From assembly GCF_022179525.1 (NCBI RefSeq), contig NZ_BPQX01000043.1, forward strand, positions 1 to 64,000: 64,000 nt of DNA. The letters run 5' to 3'. The notes beneath the pieces were generated by a model. It had not been told where the DNA came from, did no database searches, and saw only the letters and a list, made by a program, of their open reading frames with translations. Position numbers and translations under genes: made by a program. The number at the start of each line of letters is the position of its first letter. Positions within the stretch are counted from its first letter, which is position 1. This DNA is from Methylobacterium persicinum. Its GTDB lineage: Bacteria > Pseudomonadota > Alphaproteobacteria > Rhizobiales > Beijerinckiaceae. This document shows positions 54,844-64,000 of the stretch, in pieces.

Positions 54844-56637
54844 TCAATGGTTGTCCCGCGGCAGGCCTTTGGTCTGGGCGATGCGCTGGAACGCCTCGGC
54901 GCCTTCCAGGATGGCGCCCGTATGCATCTGGCCGACGACGGCCCGCTGCATCGCCTGCCACGGCGTCTGCGATGCGGGGTAGGCGAAGCCACCCGCCGCC
55001 TCCAAAGCCTTGCGGCGCGCGGCGATTTCCTCTTCCGGCAGCAGCATGTCCGCGGTGCCGCGGCGCAGGTCGATCCGCACCCGGTCGCCCGTGCGCAGGA
55101 GGGCGAGGCCGCCCCCGGCCGCCGCCTCGGGCGAGGCGTTCAGGATCGAGGGCGAGGCGGAGGTGCCCGATTGCCGTCCATCCCCGAGGCAGGGGAGGGC
55201 GAAGACGCCGGCCTTGATGAGGTGGGCGGGGGGCCGCATGTTCACCACCTCGGCGGCGCCGGGGTAGCCCACCGGCCCGGCCCCGCGCATCACGAGGAGC
55301 GTGTCCTCGTCGATATCGAGGGACGGGTCGTCGATGCGGTGATGGTAATCCTCCGGGCCGTCGAACACGACGACACGGCCTTCGAACGCATCCGGGTCGT
55401 CGGGGTTCGAGAGGTAGCGCGTCCGGAATTCCTCGCCGATCACGCTGGTCTTCATGATCGCCGCGTCGAAGAGATTGCCCTTCAGCACGAGGAAGCCCGC
55501 CGCCTCCTTGAGCGGCCTGTCGAAGGGCCGGATCACGTCCTCGTCTTCGATGGCGACGCCCCGGCAATTGTCGCCGATCGACCGGCCGTTGACCGTGAGG
55601 GCGCCCTCCCGGATCAGGCCGCTTTCCATCAGCTGGGCGACCACCGCGGGCAGGCTGCCGGCCCGGTAGTAGTCCTCGGCCAAGTAGGTGCCCGCCGGCT
55701 GCAGGTTGACGAGGAGCGGCACGTCGAGGCCGTGGGTCTGCCAGTCGGTCACGTCCAGTTCGGTGCCGACATGGCGGGCGATGGCCGCGAGGTGGATCGG
55801 GGCGTTGGTCGAGCCGCCGATGGCCGAGTTGACGACGATGGCGTTGAGGAACGCGTCGCGGGTGAGGATGTCCGAGGGCTTCAGGTCTTCGGCCACCATC
55901 TCCACGATGCGCTTGCCGGTGCGGTAGGCCGCTTCCTGCCGGTCCCGGTAGGGGGCCGGGATCGCGGCCGTGCCCGGGAGCATCATGCCCAGCGCCTCAG
56001 CCAGGGTGTTCATGGTGGTCGCCGTACCCATCGTGTTGCAGAACCCGGTGGAGGGCGCCGACGAGGTCACGAGCTTGATGAAGCCGTCATGGTCGATCTC
56101 CCCCGCCGCGAGCATCTCCCGGGCCCGCCAGACGATGGTGCCCGACCCCGTCCGCTGGCCCTTGTACCAGCCGTTGAGCATCGGCCCGACGGAGAGGGCG
56201 ATGGCCGGGATGTTCACGGTCGCCGCCGCCATGAGGCAGGCCGGGGTGGTCTTGTCGCAGCCGGTGGTGAGCACCACCCCGTCGAGCGGGTAGCCGTAGA
56301 GCAGTTCCACGAGGCCGAGATAGGCGAGGTTGCGATCCAGCCCGGCGGTGGGCCGCTTGCCGGTCTCCTGGATCGGGTGGACCGGGAATTCCAGCACGAT
56401 GCCGCCCGCCTCGCGGATGCCCTCGCGGATCCGCTCGGCCAGGACGAGGTGGTGCCTGTTGCAGGGCGAGAGGTCGGAGCCCGTCTGCGCGATGCCGATG
56501 ATCGGCTTGCCCGAGCGCAGCTCGTCCAGGCTGAGGCCGAAGTTCAGGTAGCGCTCCAGGTAGAGCGCCGTCATGTCGATGTTGTCCGGGTTGTCGAACC
56601 AGGCACGGGAGCGGAGCTTGTGGGGGGCGTCGGTCAT
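54844..56637 (-). CDS. Pentonate (xylonate/L-arabonate) dehydratase, IlvD/Edd family
   Basis: 597 residues, similar along the full length to Caulobacter xylonate dehydratase XylD as remembered ([46 protein letters not shown]). Iron-sulfur ligand Cys residues are in place (DLSPCN and TTGCDKT), as are [14 protein letters not shown] and the C-terminal [20 protein letters not shown]. It dehydrates a C5 aldonate to 2-keto-3-deoxypentonate. The start overlaps the 3' end of the aldose-epimerase gene by 4 bp (56634-56637), so the two are translationally coupled. The product would suit the AraD1-type enzyme encoded at 38444-39424. Xylonate or L-arabonate specificity cannot be decided. Confidence 0.88.
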   Translation of the reverse strand: MTDAPHKLRSRAWFDNPDNIDMTALYLERYLNFGLSLDELRSGKPIIGIAQTGSDLSPCNRHHLVLAERIREGIREAGGIVLEFPVHPIQETGKRPTAGLDRNLAYLGLVELLYGYPLDGVVLTTGCDKTTPACLMAAATVNIPAIALSVGPMLNGWYKGQRTGSGTIVWRAREMLAAGEIDHDGFIKLVTSSAPSTGFCNTMGTATTMNTLAEALGMMLPGTAAIPAPYRDRQEAAYRTGKRIVEMVAEDLKPSDILTRDAFLNAIVVNSAIGGSTNAPIHLAAIARHVGTELDVTDWQTHGLDVPLLVNLQPAGTYLAEDYYRAGSLPAVVAQLMESGLIREGALTVNGRSIGDNCRGVAIEDEDVIRPFDRPLKEAAGFLVLKGNLFDAAIMKTSVIGEEFRTRYLSNPDDPDAFEGRVVVFDGPEDYHHRIDDPSLDIDEDTLLVMRGAGPVGYPGAAEVVNMRPPAHLIKAGVFALPCLGDGRQSGTSASPSILNASPEAAAGGGLALLRTGDRVRIDLRRGTADMLLPEEEIAARRKALEAAGGFAYPASQTPWQAMQRAVVGQMHTGAILEGAEAFQRIAQTKGLPRDNH

Positions 56638-57776
56638 CGGACAGTCCGATCGGTGGGGGCCAGCGTGGAAAAGCGGTAGGTGATCACGTTGCGGAACGTC
56701 CCGCCGGGATCGAGGCGGGCCGAGCCGAAGGCCGGCTGGTTCGGCGTGTCGGGGAACAGCTCCGGCTCCAGGGCGAGGCCATCCGATTGCCGGTAGACCA
56801 AGCCCGATTTCCCGACCGCCGTCGCGTCGAGCATGTTGCCCGTGTAGAACTGCACCCCCGGTGCCGTGGTGGCCACCTCAAGGACGCGCCCCGAGGCCGG
56901 GTCTTCGACTCGTCCGGCAAGGTGAAGCGCGTCGGTCGGCGCATCGGCCAGGACGAAGTTCTGGTCGTAGCCGTGGGCGCGGACGATCTGGACGTCGCGC
57001 CCATCGCGGATCCGGGCGTCGATCACCTCCGGCGCGCGGAAGTCGAAGGGGGTGCCCGCCACCGGCGCCCGCTCCCCCGTTGGGATCTGGGTGGCGTCGA
57101 CCGGCGTGTACTGCTCCGCCGGAATCAGGACGCGCTGGTCCAGGACGGAGCGGCTCGAGCCTTCCCCGGCGAGGTTGAAGTAGCTGTGGTTCGTCAGGTT
57201 GACGACGGTCGGCTTGTCCGTGGTCGCCGTGTACTCGATCCGCAGGGTGTCGGGGGCGGAGAGTGTGTAGGTGACCCGGGCCGTGAGGGTGCCGGGATAG
57301 CCCTCCTCGCCATCCGGGCTGACATAGCTCAGGGTGACCGAGGGGGTGGCGCCGCCTTCGAGATGCGCGATGGTCCAGAGCTTCTTGTCGAAGCCCTCCT
57401 TGCCGCCGTGGAGGGAGTTCGGCCCGTCGTTGGTGGCGAGGGTGTAGGTCTTGCCGTCCAGGCTGAATCGGCCGTCCCGGATGCGGTTGGCGTAGCGGCC
57501 GACGCTTGCGCCGAAATAGTTCGGCTTGTCGAGGTAGGAGGCGAGATCGGCATAGCCGAGCACCACGTCCGCCGCATGCCCATCCCGGTCGGGGACGTGG
57601 AGGGCGCGGAGGGCGGCGCCCCAGGCGATGATCCGCGCGGTGAGGGTGCCGTTGGAAAGGGTCACCTCCTCGACGGGGCGACCGTCCGGCAGTGTTCCGA
57701 ACGGTGCCCGGCTGGCTTCCCCCACCGCCGCCGCAACCGTGCAGGCGCCGAGAACCGCTGCTTTCCAGCCCTGCAT
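56634..57776 (-). CDS. galM: Exported aldose 1-epimerase
   Basis: 380 residues beginning with a plausible signal peptide (residues 1-22), so the enzyme probably acts in the periplasm. The mutarotase residues are visible: the Arg of YANRI, His of NSLHGG, His of [10 protein letters not shown], Asp of HGYDQNF, and the catalytic Glu in [13 protein letters not shown]. It interconverts alpha and beta anomers of aldoses before uptake or oxidation. It is the first gene of an operon with the pentonate dehydratase, with a 4-bp overlap, which points to pentose or pentonate use. The shared regulatory motif (57834-57847) lies 57 nt upstream. Confidence 0.9.
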   Translation of the reverse strand: MQGWKAAVLGACTVAAAVGEASRAPFGTLPDGRPVEEVTLSNGTLTARIIAWGAALRALHVPDRDGHAADVVLGYADLASYLDKPNYFGASVGRYANRIRDGRFSLDGKTYTLATNDGPNSLHGGKEGFDKKLWTIAHLEGGATPSVTLSYVSPDGEEGYPGTLTARVTYTLSAPDTLRIEYTATTDKPTVVNLTNHSYFNLAGEGSSRSVLDQRVLIPAEQYTPVDATQIPTGERAPVAGTPFDFRAPEVIDARIRDGRDVQIVRAHGYDQNFVLADAPTDALHLAGRVEDPASGRVLEVATTAPGVQFYTGNMLDATAVGKSGLVYRQSDGLALEPELFPDTPNQPAFGSARLDPGGTFRNVITYRFSTLAPTDRTVR

Positions 57777-57833
57777 GCACCATCCTCCCCGATGCCGTGC
57801 GTCGACGGCTGTTCCGGACAGGATGGTTTTATA

Positions 57834-57847
57834 CTCCTACAAATAGG
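57834..57847 (-). promoter_or_regulatory. Candidate operator upstream of galM (CCTATTTGTAGGAG)
   Basis: It matches the araD1-upstream motif at 12 of 14 positions, in the same orientation and at nearly the same distance from the start codon (57 versus 53 nt). Its core TTGTAGGAGTA fits the GntR-type operator pattern better than the other copies. Confidence 0.5.
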
Positions 57848-57950
57848 CTGACAATCGCCGTGGCTCGCCGCGGAGATGGGCCCTCACGCAATCGTTTCTC
57901 CGGCTCCAGGGCGGGTACCCTCCGGGGCAGCCGAGGCCAGAAACGAAAAA

Positions 57951-57975
57951 GGGCACGGGGAAGAACCCCGTGCCC
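57951..57975 (-). terminator. Rho-independent terminator of the outer-membrane barrel gene
   Basis: On the - strand: a perfect 10-bp stem (GGGCACGGGG/CCCCGTGCCC) with a 5-nt loop, followed directly by TTTTTCGTTT. It is the clearest intrinsic terminator in the window, 52 bp after the porin stop codon. Confidence 0.93.
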
Positions 57976-58027
57976 TAGTTCAGACCGGCCCGATCAAGTC
58001 GGGGTCGGTCCGGGTTGTTGTCGGATC

Positions 58028-58921
58028 TTAGTAGGTGCCGAACTTGTAGTTCACGCCGGCGCGGACGACGGCGAACTCGGTGGTGTTGCGGCGGAGGTTG
58101 GCCGGGCCGGAAACCAGGGTCACGCCCGGGGTGGTCGTGGAGATCTGGGTGCCGAAGTTGTTGTTGGCGAAGGCGCCAGCGTTGTTCCGGCTCTGGTCGA
58201 GGTTCACGTACAGGCCTTCGACCTTCAGCGTGACGGCCGAGGAGCGGAAGAAGTTCAGGAACGAGTCGGTCGGGAGAGCGTACTCGATGCCGCCGCCGAC
58301 AGCGTAGCCGGTCTGGAAGTCGTTCGAGGACACGCCGGTGCCGAACTGACGGCCGCCGCCGGAGCCGTAGGCGAAGCCGCCCGTGGCGTAGACGAGGGTG
58401 CGGTCGAAGGCGTAGCCGAGGCGGCCGCGCACGGTGCCGAAGTAGTCGAGGCCCGACAGGCCGTTCGGGTTGTACACCAGGGCGCCGGGGACCAGGGTCG
58501 AGCCGGCCGGGGCAGCGAAGGAGAAGCGGTTCCGCTGGGCGCCGAAGTCGACGTACTGGGCGTCAGCTTCGATACCGACGACCACGCCCGAACCCGGGGT
58601 GAACTGGTAGTTGTAGCCGATCTGACCACCGCCAACGAAGCCTTCGTTGTTGCGGGTGTTCGAGAAGGCGATGACGCCGGTGGTGGGCACGTTGCCGGCG
58701 GCGAACAGGTTGTTCTGCGGCGACACGCCGATCACGGTCGGGGTGGAGGACGACGAGGCGTCGAAGCCGTAACCGGCGTTGAAACCGGCGTAGAAGCCCG
58801 TCCAGGTGAAGACCGGCACCGGCGTGAAGACCGGCGGCGGGGCGCGGCGCGGAAGGTCGGCGGCGGTCGCGGCGGCGGTGAGCGCCGTGAACATGGCCAG
58901 CGAGGTAACGAGGCTCTTCAT
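58028..58921 (-). CDS. Outer-membrane beta-barrel protein (Omp25/porin-like)
   Basis: 297 residues from the ATG at 58921. A signal peptide ends near TAAATAADL (about 22), then comes a Pro-rich linker (PPPVFTPVPVFTWTG) and the typical Omp25/Rop start FYAGFNAGYGFD, then alternating barrel strands ending in VRAGVNYKFGTY, close to the classical C-terminal aromatic rule. Codon usage is highly biased toward C- and G-ending codons and it has a textbook terminator, both signs of strong expression. It is predicted to be an abundant small outer-membrane structural protein, as in other Rhizobiales. Confidence 0.9.
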   Translation of the reverse strand: MKSLVTSLAMFTALTAAATAADLPRRAPPPVFTPVPVFTWTGFYAGFNAGYGFDASSSSTPTVIGVSPQNNLFAAGNVPTTGVIAFSNTRNNEGFVGGGQIGYNYQFTPGSGVVVGIEADAQYVDFGAQRNRFSFAAPAGSTLVPGALVYNPNGLSGLDYFGTVRGRLGYAFDRTLVYATGGFAYGSGGGRQFGTGVSSNDFQTGYAVGGGIEYALPTDSFLNFFRSSAVTLKVEGLYVNLDQSRNNAGAFANNNFGTQISTTTPGVTLVSGPANLRRNTTEFAVVRAGVNYKFGTY

Positions 58922-59167
58922 AACTTGGCAATCCCCAGAAGTCTGTCCCGATCGGGTTGATTTATAACGGAAGACGGTCCGGATGACTGTGTCGGCGGGG
59001 ATACACCGGCCTCCGAACTGAGGCGAGATGGTGGCCGATCCGGGCAGGCGACCGCTGGGCTGATCGAAAAAGACGTTCCAAATCAACAGCATTGCCCTGC
59101 CTCAAAATCGTGGCGCCGGGCGGCTTGCTCTTGCGCTGGCCCGTATCCGAAGCCCCCGCCAGGCCGG

Positions 59168-59425
59168 TCAGGCATCGCGGGGGAGCGGGTCCGGCCGTAG
59201 CCGGACGGCTGTGAAGGCGCGCACGAGGGTCCGTCGTCCCCTGTCGTCGTGGACATCGACGAACCACCGGGTCCAATCGGCCTCACCCGCCTCCATGTGG
59301 GCGAGGGCGACCCGGTCGGCATGGGCCCTCACCTGAGCCAGGGTCGGCAGGCGCCGTCCCCGGAGATCGAAGATCGCATCGCCGCCCGGGCCGACGCAAT
59401 GGAACCGGTAAAGCCTCGTCGGCAC
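59168..59425 (-). CDS. Small DUF6894-like protein
   Basis: 85 residues from a GTG start at 59425, preceded by AAAAGGCGA, a good ribosome-binding site; a longer frame reaches an ATG at 59458. The sequence RLYRFHCVGPGGDAIFDLRGRRLPTLAQVRAHADRVALAHMEAG... then WFVDVHDDRGRRTLVRAFTAV follows the DUF6894 pattern: a strand, an acidic turn, a helix of Ala residues and a C-terminal hairpin. DUF6894 proteins are small, numerous in Methylobacterium and Bradyrhizobium, and of unknown function. Confidence 0.65.
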   Translation of the reverse strand: MPTRLYRFHCVGPGGDAIFDLRGRRLPTLAQVRAHADRVALAHMEAGEADWTRWFVDVHDDRGRRTLVRAFTAVRLRPDPLPRDA

Positions 59426-59546
59426 TCGCCTTTTACCCCTCGATCCACAGCGGTCCACCGGGATTCGGGCCTTCTGTCCCAGACCCCTTGAACCGAATCG
59501 CCTGCTCCGCTTTGTTCTTGATATGTTCTAGCGGAGGTTGAGCGGG

Positions 59547-59789
59547 ATGCGAGGGGCAGCGAGCGAATCGACAGCGACGGCCTGGACGCCGACGGAGGCG
59601 GAGACCATCGCGCTGGCCTATTACCGGGTGCACCACCGGGACGGCTGGGCGGCCCTGGTCCACGTCGTCGAGGATGCCCTGCGCGACCTCGCCGCCGCCG
59701 ACTCGGCCCTCCGCGAGCGGGGGCGGCAGATCTCCCACGGCTATGTGCGCGGGAACCCGGGAGAGCAGGGGGCTAATCCCGCAGGGTGA
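59547..59789 (+). CDS. Small hypothetical protein
   Basis: 80 residues from the ATG at 59547, with a GGAGG ribosome-binding site about 12 bp upstream. The core [53 protein letters not shown] reads as two helices. The final 17 bp overlap the 3' end of the convergent xoxF gene. No domain is recognised. Confidence 0.55.
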   Translation: MRGAASESTATAWTPTEAETIALAYYRVHHRDGWAALVHVVEDALRDLAAADSALRERGRQISHGYVRGNPGEQGANPAG

Positions 59790-61554
59790 ACACCGTGAGT
59801 TGCCCCCCGGTGGCGGTGTACTGCGACAGGGCCGCGTAGCCGCCCACCGCACCGGACCCGTCGGCGGGGTCCGTCAGGCCGGCCGCGAGGCCGATCCCGG
59901 CCCATCCGCCGACCCCCGAGAGGACCGCTACATATTGCCGGCCCGCGAACGTGTAGGTGGTGACGTTGCCGACGATGCCGGAGGGCGTCTTGAACCGGTA
60001 GAGGTCGCGTCCGTCGCGGGCATCCACGGCCTTCAGGGTGCCCTCCAGGGTCCCGTAAAAGACGACGCCCCCCGCGGTCGCCAGCGCCCCGGACCAGACG
60101 GAGAAGGGCTCCGGCTTCGACCAGACGATCCGTCCCCTCGCGCCGTCCCAGGCGATGAAGGCGCCGGTATGCGTGTCTCCGGCCGGCGGATGCAGGGTCA
60201 GGGTGGCGCCAACATAGGGCTGGCCGGGCACGTAGCGGACGCGGAACGGCTCGTAATCCATGCACATGTGGTTGGTGGGCACGTAGAACAGGCCGGTCGT
60301 CGGCGAGTAGGCCGCGGGCTGCTGGTTCTTGGTGCCGAGGGCTCCGGGGCAGATGCCGGTGGTGGTCTCTTCCTCCCCGCGCTCCTCGGGGGCGAACCGG
60401 GTGTCGAGCACCGGCCGCCCGTATCCGGGCCGGGCCGGATCTTGTTCGATCCGGCGCGCCCAGTTGACGCTGGGATCGAACTTCTCCGCCACGAGCAGGG
60501 CGCCCGTGGCGCGGTCGAGGGTGTAGCCGAAGCCGTTGCGGTCGAAATGCGTGAGCACCTTGCGGCGGGTGCCTGCGATCTCCTGCTCGGTCAGGATCAT
60601 CTCGTTGACCCCGTCGAAGTCCCACTGGTCGTGGGGCGTCATCTGGTAGACCCAGCGGGCGATCCCGGTGTCGGCGTCGCGGGCGATGATCGCCTCGGCC
60701 CAGGCATTGTCGCCGGGGCGCTGGGCCGGATTCCAGGTCGAGGGGTTGCTGGTCCCATAATAGACGAGGTTCAGGTCGGGGTCGTAGGCGTACCACCCCC
60801 AGGCGCATCCCCCGCCGATTGTCCACTGGTCGCCCTCCCAGGTCTTCAGGGACGAATCCCGGCCGACCGGCTTGCCGAGGGCGGTGGTGGTCTCCGGATC
60901 GAACAGGATGTCGTCGTCCGGACCCACGGCGTAGGCGCGCCAGATTCGCTTGCCGGTGGCCTGATCGTAGGCGGTGACGTGGCAGCGGGCGCCGTATTCA
61001 CCGCCCGAGAGGCCGACGATCACCTTGCCCTTCACCGGAAGGACGGTGGCGGTGTTGGTCTCGCCCCGGCCGGGATCGCCGTTCCGCACCGACCAGAGCA
61101 CCTTGCCGTCCGCCGGGTCGAGGGCGACGAGGGTCGTATCCGCCTGCTGCAGGAACAGCCGGCCGTCCGCATAGGCGAGGCCGCGATGGACCGTGTCGCA
61201 GCACATCACCGCGATGACGCCGGGATCCTGCCGCGGGCTGTAACGCCAGAGGATCTTGCCCTCGTGGGCGAGGTCGAGGGCGTAGACCGTGTTCGGGAAG
61301 GGCGTGTGGACGTACATCACCGAGCCGACCACGATCGGCGCACCCTCATGGCCCCGCAGTACCCCGGTGGAGAAGGTCCAGGCGACCTTGAGGCGCGAGA
61401 CGTTGCCCGCATCGATCTGGGTCAGCGGCGAGAAGCGGGTGTTGGCCGCATCCATCGTCTGGAGCACGGGCTCGGCCTGGGCCACGGTCGCAAGGCCCGT
61501 AAAGGCGAGGGCGGCGAGCAGGCGGGGGAGGGGGTAGGGCACGGCAGGGCTCAC
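59773..61554 (-). CDS. xoxF: XoxF-type lanthanide-dependent PQQ methanol dehydrogenase
   Basis: 593 residues if started at the GTG at 61554; a downstream GTG at 61542 and an upstream ATG at 61668 are alternatives. The leader ([16 protein letters not shown]) directs it to the periplasm. The sequence follows XoxF along its whole length ([52 protein letters not shown]). Active-site features: the adjacent-Cys disulfide Cys118-Cys119, Glu186, Asn270, catalytic Asp312, and Asp314 two residues later (WDFDG), the lanthanide-coordinating Asp absent from calcium MxaF enzymes. No xoxG cytochrome or xoxJ is next to it, so this is an orphan copy relying on partners elsewhere. Confidence 0.92.
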   Translation of the reverse strand: MSPAVPYPLPRLLAALAFTGLATVAQAEPVLQTMDAANTRFSPLTQIDAGNVSRLKVAWTFSTGVLRGHEGAPIVVGSVMYVHTPFPNTVYALDLAHEGKILWRYSPRQDPGVIAVMCCDTVHRGLAYADGRLFLQQADTTLVALDPADGKVLWSVRNGDPGRGETNTATVLPVKGKVIVGLSGGEYGARCHVTAYDQATGKRIWRAYAVGPDDDILFDPETTTALGKPVGRDSSLKTWEGDQWTIGGGCAWGWYAYDPDLNLVYYGTSNPSTWNPAQRPGDNAWAEAIIARDADTGIARWVYQMTPHDQWDFDGVNEMILTEQEIAGTRRKVLTHFDRNGFGYTLDRATGALLVAEKFDPSVNWARRIEQDPARPGYGRPVLDTRFAPEERGEEETTTGICPGALGTKNQQPAAYSPTTGLFYVPTNHMCMDYEPFRVRYVPGQPYVGATLTLHPPAGDTHTGAFIAWDGARGRIVWSKPEPFSVWSGALATAGGVVFYGTLEGTLKAVDARDGRDLYRFKTPSGIVGNVTTYTFAGRQYVAVLSGVGGWAGIGLAAGLTDPADGSGAVGGYAALSQYTATGGQLTVFTLRD

Positions 61555-61639
61555 GCGGGTGCAAGGCGGCTTCCATGGGATCGCCCTTCGGCGAAACCGT
61601 GGCCGGATCGGTACGACCCGCGAACCCAACGGCGCCCTC

Positions 61640-61653
61640 CCGATTTGTATGAG
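61640..61653 (+). promoter_or_regulatory. Exact second copy of the CCGATTTGTATGAG motif
   Basis: It lies in the divergent interval between xoxF and the epoxide hydrolase, 62 nt before the hydrolase start in the same relative orientation as at araD1 and galM, and 85 nt from the chosen xoxF start. It suggests that one or both genes belong to the same regulon. Confidence 0.5.
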
Positions 61654-61715
61654 GCACCCGGTGGCCATCCCGTCCTCGCGAGCGGGTGTGCCGGGCGACA
61701 GCACAGGGAGACACC

Positions 61716-62846
61716 ATGCGCCCCTTCACCATCGCCTGGGATGCGGACAGGCTCGCGTGGCTGCGGGACAAGATCCGGACCACCCGGATGCCGCGCCTGC
61801 CCGAGGGGGCCGGCTGGCGCTACGGCTGCGATCCAGACTTCCTGGCCGGGCTCTGCGCCCACTGGCTCGACGGGTTCGATCACGACGCCGCGGCGGCCGA
61901 GCTGAATCGTTTCCCGCAGTTCCTGGCGCGGATCGAGGATCTCGACATTCACGTGGTGCATGTCGTCGGCGAGGCGGAGGGGCGGCGCCCGCTTCTCCTC
62001 ACGCACGGCTGGCCCGGCTCGGTCTACGAATTCTGGGAGGTCATCGAGCCCCTGGCCTTCCCCTCCCGGCACGGCGGGCGGGCGGAGGACGCCTTCGACG
62101 TGGTCGTGCCCGCGCTTCCGGGCTTCGGCTTCTCCGGCAAGCCCAAGGCGCCGATCGGTCCCAGGACCACGGCGCGGCTGTTCGACCGGCTGATGCGGGA
62201 GGAGCTCGGCTATGCCCGCTACCGGGCGCAGGGGGGCGATTGGGGGGCGGGCGTGACGGCGTGGCTCGCCCTCGACCACGGGGCGAGCCTGCAGGCGCTC
62301 CATCTCAACTACCTGCTCGTGCAGCCCGGTGCTGAGCCGGAGAGCGTGGCGGAGAAGGCGTGGCGCAAGGCCGCCCACGATGCCCAGAGCCGCCTCGGCG
62401 CCTATGCCGACCTCCAGGGCACGAAGCCCCTTTCGCTCGCTTACGCCATGGCCGCCGAACCGGTGGCCCAGCTGGCATGGCTCGTCGAGCGCTTCCACGA
62501 TTGGGCGGACCTGCGCGAGCGCCCGTTCGAGGAGGTCTTCCCCCTCGACAGGCTGCTCACCAACGCCCTGTTCTACCTCCTCACCGACTCCTTCGAGACG
62601 GCCACGTGGTATTATGCCGGCGCCCGGGCCGAAGGGGCCCGGACGATGCCCAAGGGTGCCCGCGTCGCGGTCCCCACCGCCTTCGCCGCCTATCCCGATC
62701 CGCGCACCGCCCCGCCGCCGCGGGAATGGGTGGAGCGCGGCTACGCGGTGACCCGCTGGCGGGACATGCCCCGCGGCGGCCATTTCGCGGCGATGGAGGT
62801 CCCCGACCTGTTCGTCGCGGATCTGCGGGACTGGGCGCGGGTCTAG
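61716..62846 (+). CDS. Epoxide hydrolase, alpha/beta-hydrolase fold
   Basis: 376 residues. An N-terminal EHN lid/anchor segment ([13 protein letters not shown]...[19 protein letters not shown]) precedes the hydrolase core, with oxyanion motif HGWPGS, nucleophile Asp in QGGDWGAGV, lid Tyr residues ([12 protein letters not shown]) and the catalytic His in [11 protein letters not shown]. This matches juvenile-hormone/microsomal-type epoxide hydrolases, which open epoxides to diols. There is no signal peptide. It is divergent from xoxF. Confidence 0.9.
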   Translation: MRPFTIAWDADRLAWLRDKIRTTRMPRLPEGAGWRYGCDPDFLAGLCAHWLDGFDHDAAAAELNRFPQFLARIEDLDIHVVHVVGEAEGRRPLLLTHGWPGSVYEFWEVIEPLAFPSRHGGRAEDAFDVVVPALPGFGFSGKPKAPIGPRTTARLFDRLMREELGYARYRAQGGDWGAGVTAWLALDHGASLQALHLNYLLVQPGAEPESVAEKAWRKAAHDAQSRLGAYADLQGTKPLSLAYAMAAEPVAQLAWLVERFHDWADLRERPFEEVFPLDRLLTNALFYLLTDSFETATWYYAGARAEGARTMPKGARVAVPTAFAAYPDPRTAPPPREWVERGYAVTRWRDMPRGGHFAAMEVPDLFVADLRDWARV

Positions 62847-62912
62847 AACCGACCTTGACTGAGTTGCGCCGGGGAGTCCCCCTGCGACGCCCAACCTCGA
62901 TTCCCATCCTCT

Positions 62913-63023
62913 CCCTCATCCTGAGGTGCCGTCGCAATGCGACGGCCTCGAAGGAGGGCTCCAGGTCTCACGCGTTTCCTGGAGCCCTCCTTCGAGGCCG
63001 CTTCGCGGCACCTCAGGATGAGG
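62913..63023. repeat. Dispersed inverted repeat, family 2 (second copy)
   Basis: Same architecture as 54563-54675: outer arms CCTCATCCTGAGGTGCC/GGCACCTCAGGATGAGG and inner arms GGCCTCGAAGGAGGGCTCCAG/CTGGAGCCCTCCTTCGAGGCC, nearly perfect here. It lies between the convergent epoxide hydrolase and SCP2 genes. Confidence 0.88.
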
Positions 63024-63048
63024 CGGAGGAAGGGAAGAATCGACGGCT

Positions 63049-63357
63049 CTATCCGTCCAACAGCCCGGCGAGCTTCATCGCCACACCCTGCGAGCCCTGG
63101 ACCTTCAGCCGGCCGGTGGAGAAGGCGATCATCGGGTTGAGCTTGCCCTGCACCAGCTTGAGCAGGTTGTCGGAGCTGAGCTTCATCACCGTATCGGCCT
63201 CGCCGCCCTCCACGGTGGAGACGTCCACCTTGCCGCCGGTGGCGTCCACGAGGATGCTGCCGCCGTCGGTGAGGTCGAACCGCACCCGGTAGCCGAGGCT
63301 GTTCAGGGCGTCCGACCGCTCCTCGATCGCGTCGACCAGTTGCCCGAGTTCCGCCAT
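63049..63357 (-). CDS. SCP2 sterol-binding domain protein
   Basis: 102 residues forming a single SCP2 domain: a helical start (LGQLVDAIEERSDALNSLGY), then RVRFDLTDGGSILVDATGGKVDVS, ADTVMKLSSDNLLKLVQGKLNPMIAFSTGRLKVQG and the closing GVAMKLAGLLD helix. These domains bind hydrophobic ligands or acyl-CoA. It is encoded 147 bp downstream of an acyl-CoA dehydrogenase gene on the same strand, with a family-1 repeat between them, consistent with a role in fatty-acyl metabolism. Confidence 0.9.
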   Translation of the reverse strand: MAELGQLVDAIEERSDALNSLGYRVRFDLTDGGSILVDATGGKVDVSTVEGGEADTVMKLSSDNLLKLVQGKLNPMIAFSTGRLKVQGSQGVAMKLAGLLDG

Positions 63358-63387
63358 TCGTTTCACTCCACTCTCGTCTCGGCTCAT

Positions 63388-63482
63388 CGTCATTGCGAGC
63401 GAGAGCGAAGCCATCCAGGGCCGGCGCCACGCTCGGCAACGGCCCGCGTCCCTGGATTGCTTCACTGCGTTCGCAATGACGG
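63388..63482. repeat. Dispersed inverted repeat, family 1 (second copy)
   Basis: Outer arms CGTCATTGCGAGCG and CGCAATGACGG, with inner ATCCAGGG/CCCTGGAT. It is better conserved as a hairpin than the copy at 36957-37049 and lies between two co-directional genes. Confidence 0.82.
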
Positions 63483-63504
63483 AGAAGGTTTCAGGCCTGC
63501 CCTC

Positions 63505-64000
63505 TCAGAACATCGCCTCGTCCAGCGCCATCATCGCGCCCTTGCCCGATTTCACCGCCGCCAGCAGGCCCGCCACCTGGGGCAGGATGCGCTCCATGTA
63601 GAAGCGGGCGGTGGTGAGCTTCGCCTCGTAGAAGTCCCGCTCGCCCGTGCCAGCGGCCAGGGCCGTGTGGGCTACCTTGGCCGAGCGCAGCCACATGAAG
63701 CCCAGCGCCACCAGCCCGAACAGGCGCAGGTACTCGGTGGCGGCGGCGCCCGCCTCCTCCGGGTCCTTCATCCCCCGCTGGGCGATGTGGGCGGTGGCGA
63801 GCTGGAGCGCGCCGAACGCCTTGGCGAGCGGCTGGGCCAGGGGCGACAGGGCCTCGTCCTCCAGGGCTTCGTCCAGGCCGGCGAGGACCGGGTGGAAGAA
63901 GCTCCTCAGGTAGCGTCCGGCGTGGGCCGGGAGCTTGCGGCCGACGAGGTCGAGGGCCTGAATGCCGTTGGTGCCTTCGTAGATCATCGAGATCCGGGCA
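63505..64000 (-). CDS. Acyl-CoA dehydrogenase, C-terminal part (truncated by the window edge)
   Basis: About 165 C-terminal residues; the frame runs off the window end at 64000 and the N-terminal FAD/substrate domains are outside. The RISMIYEGTNGIQALDLVGRKL motif is the typical acyl-CoA dehydrogenase segment, with the YEGTNGIQ turn at the flavin site. It is followed by the additional C-terminal helical domain of the long (about 590-residue) bacterial family (ALGFMWLRSAKVAHTALAAG...RFYMERILPQVAGLLAAVKSGKGAMMALDEAMF). It probably acts in fatty acid or methylthio-acyl-CoA oxidation. Confidence 0.88.
   Translation of the reverse strand, partial: ARISMIYEGTNGIQALDLVGRKLPAHAGRYLRSFFHPVLAGLDEALEDEALSPLAQPLAKAFGALQLATAHIAQRGMKDPEEAGAAATEYLRLFGLVALGFMWLRSAKVAHTALAAGTGERDFYEAKLTTARFYMERILPQVAGLLAAVKSGKGAMMALDEAMF

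Noticed and set aside
59674-61905. Long open frame on the + strand opposite xoxF
   Set aside because: It is a mirror of highly biased coding DNA. The xoxF frame has complete catalytic motifs and this one has none.

Overview
The window reads as a chromosomal segment of a high-GC alphaproteobacterium, most likely Methylobacterium/Methylorubrum (Rhizobiales). The reasons are a XoxF-type lanthanide methanol dehydrogenase, an oxalate-to-glyoxylate gene set of the kind known from Methylobacterium extorquens, an HWE histidine kinase, a bacteriophytochrome, and many GTG/TTG starts. No tRNA, rRNA, CRISPR array, insertion sequence or prophage was seen.

Layout. 1-9.5 kb: a DUF2252 protein, a PRISE-type reductase divergent from an HxlR regulator, a membrane GGDEF-EAL protein, a quinoprotein-cytochrome c fusion broken by an in-frame TAG, an SDR oxidoreductase and a small hypothetical gene. 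9.8-20.3 kb: a two-partner secretion system, made of a TpsB transporter and a giant repeat-rich TpsA exoprotein whose reading frame breaks at a six-G tract. 20.6-26.4 kb: an HD-GYP protein, a peptide deformylase homologue lacking key metal ligands, a MipA/OmpV porin, two probable stress proteins and an MFS transporter. 26.8-37 kb: an ammonium transporter, an HWE kinase, a cytosolic double-PAS chemoreceptor, and a bacteriophytochrome/response regulator/hybrid kinase operon. 37-46.7 kb: an exopolysaccharide sugar transferase, AraD1 with a FadR-family regulator, a membrane chemoreceptor, D-tartrate dehydratase, a GlcG/HbpS protein and a fosmidomycin-resistance-type MFS. 47-51 kb: an oxalate module (OxlT-like transporter, PanE2-like reductase, Pcs60/AAE3-like CoA ligase). 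51-64 kb: a GAF/PAS hybrid kinase with REC and HPt, a pentonate dehydratase with an exported aldose epimerase, an outer-membrane barrel with a textbook terminator, XoxF, an epoxide hydrolase, an SCP2 protein, and an acyl-CoA dehydrogenase cut by the window end.

How the parts fit. Much of the window suits life on plant surfaces: oxalate, tartrate and pentonate catabolism, methanol oxidation, red/far-red sensing, chemotaxis, c-di-GMP turnover next to a large adhesin, and exopolysaccharide synthesis. A 14-nt motif (CCkATTTGTAkGAG) lies 53-62 nt upstream of araD1, of the galM-dehydratase operon and of the epoxide hydrolase (facing xoxF), suggesting a shared regulon. The leading anomalies are three coding disruptions or degenerations: the TAG in the quinoprotein, the G-tract frameshift in tpsA, and the loss of metal ligands in the deformylase homologue. 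Three families of dispersed inverted repeats sit in intergenic gaps.
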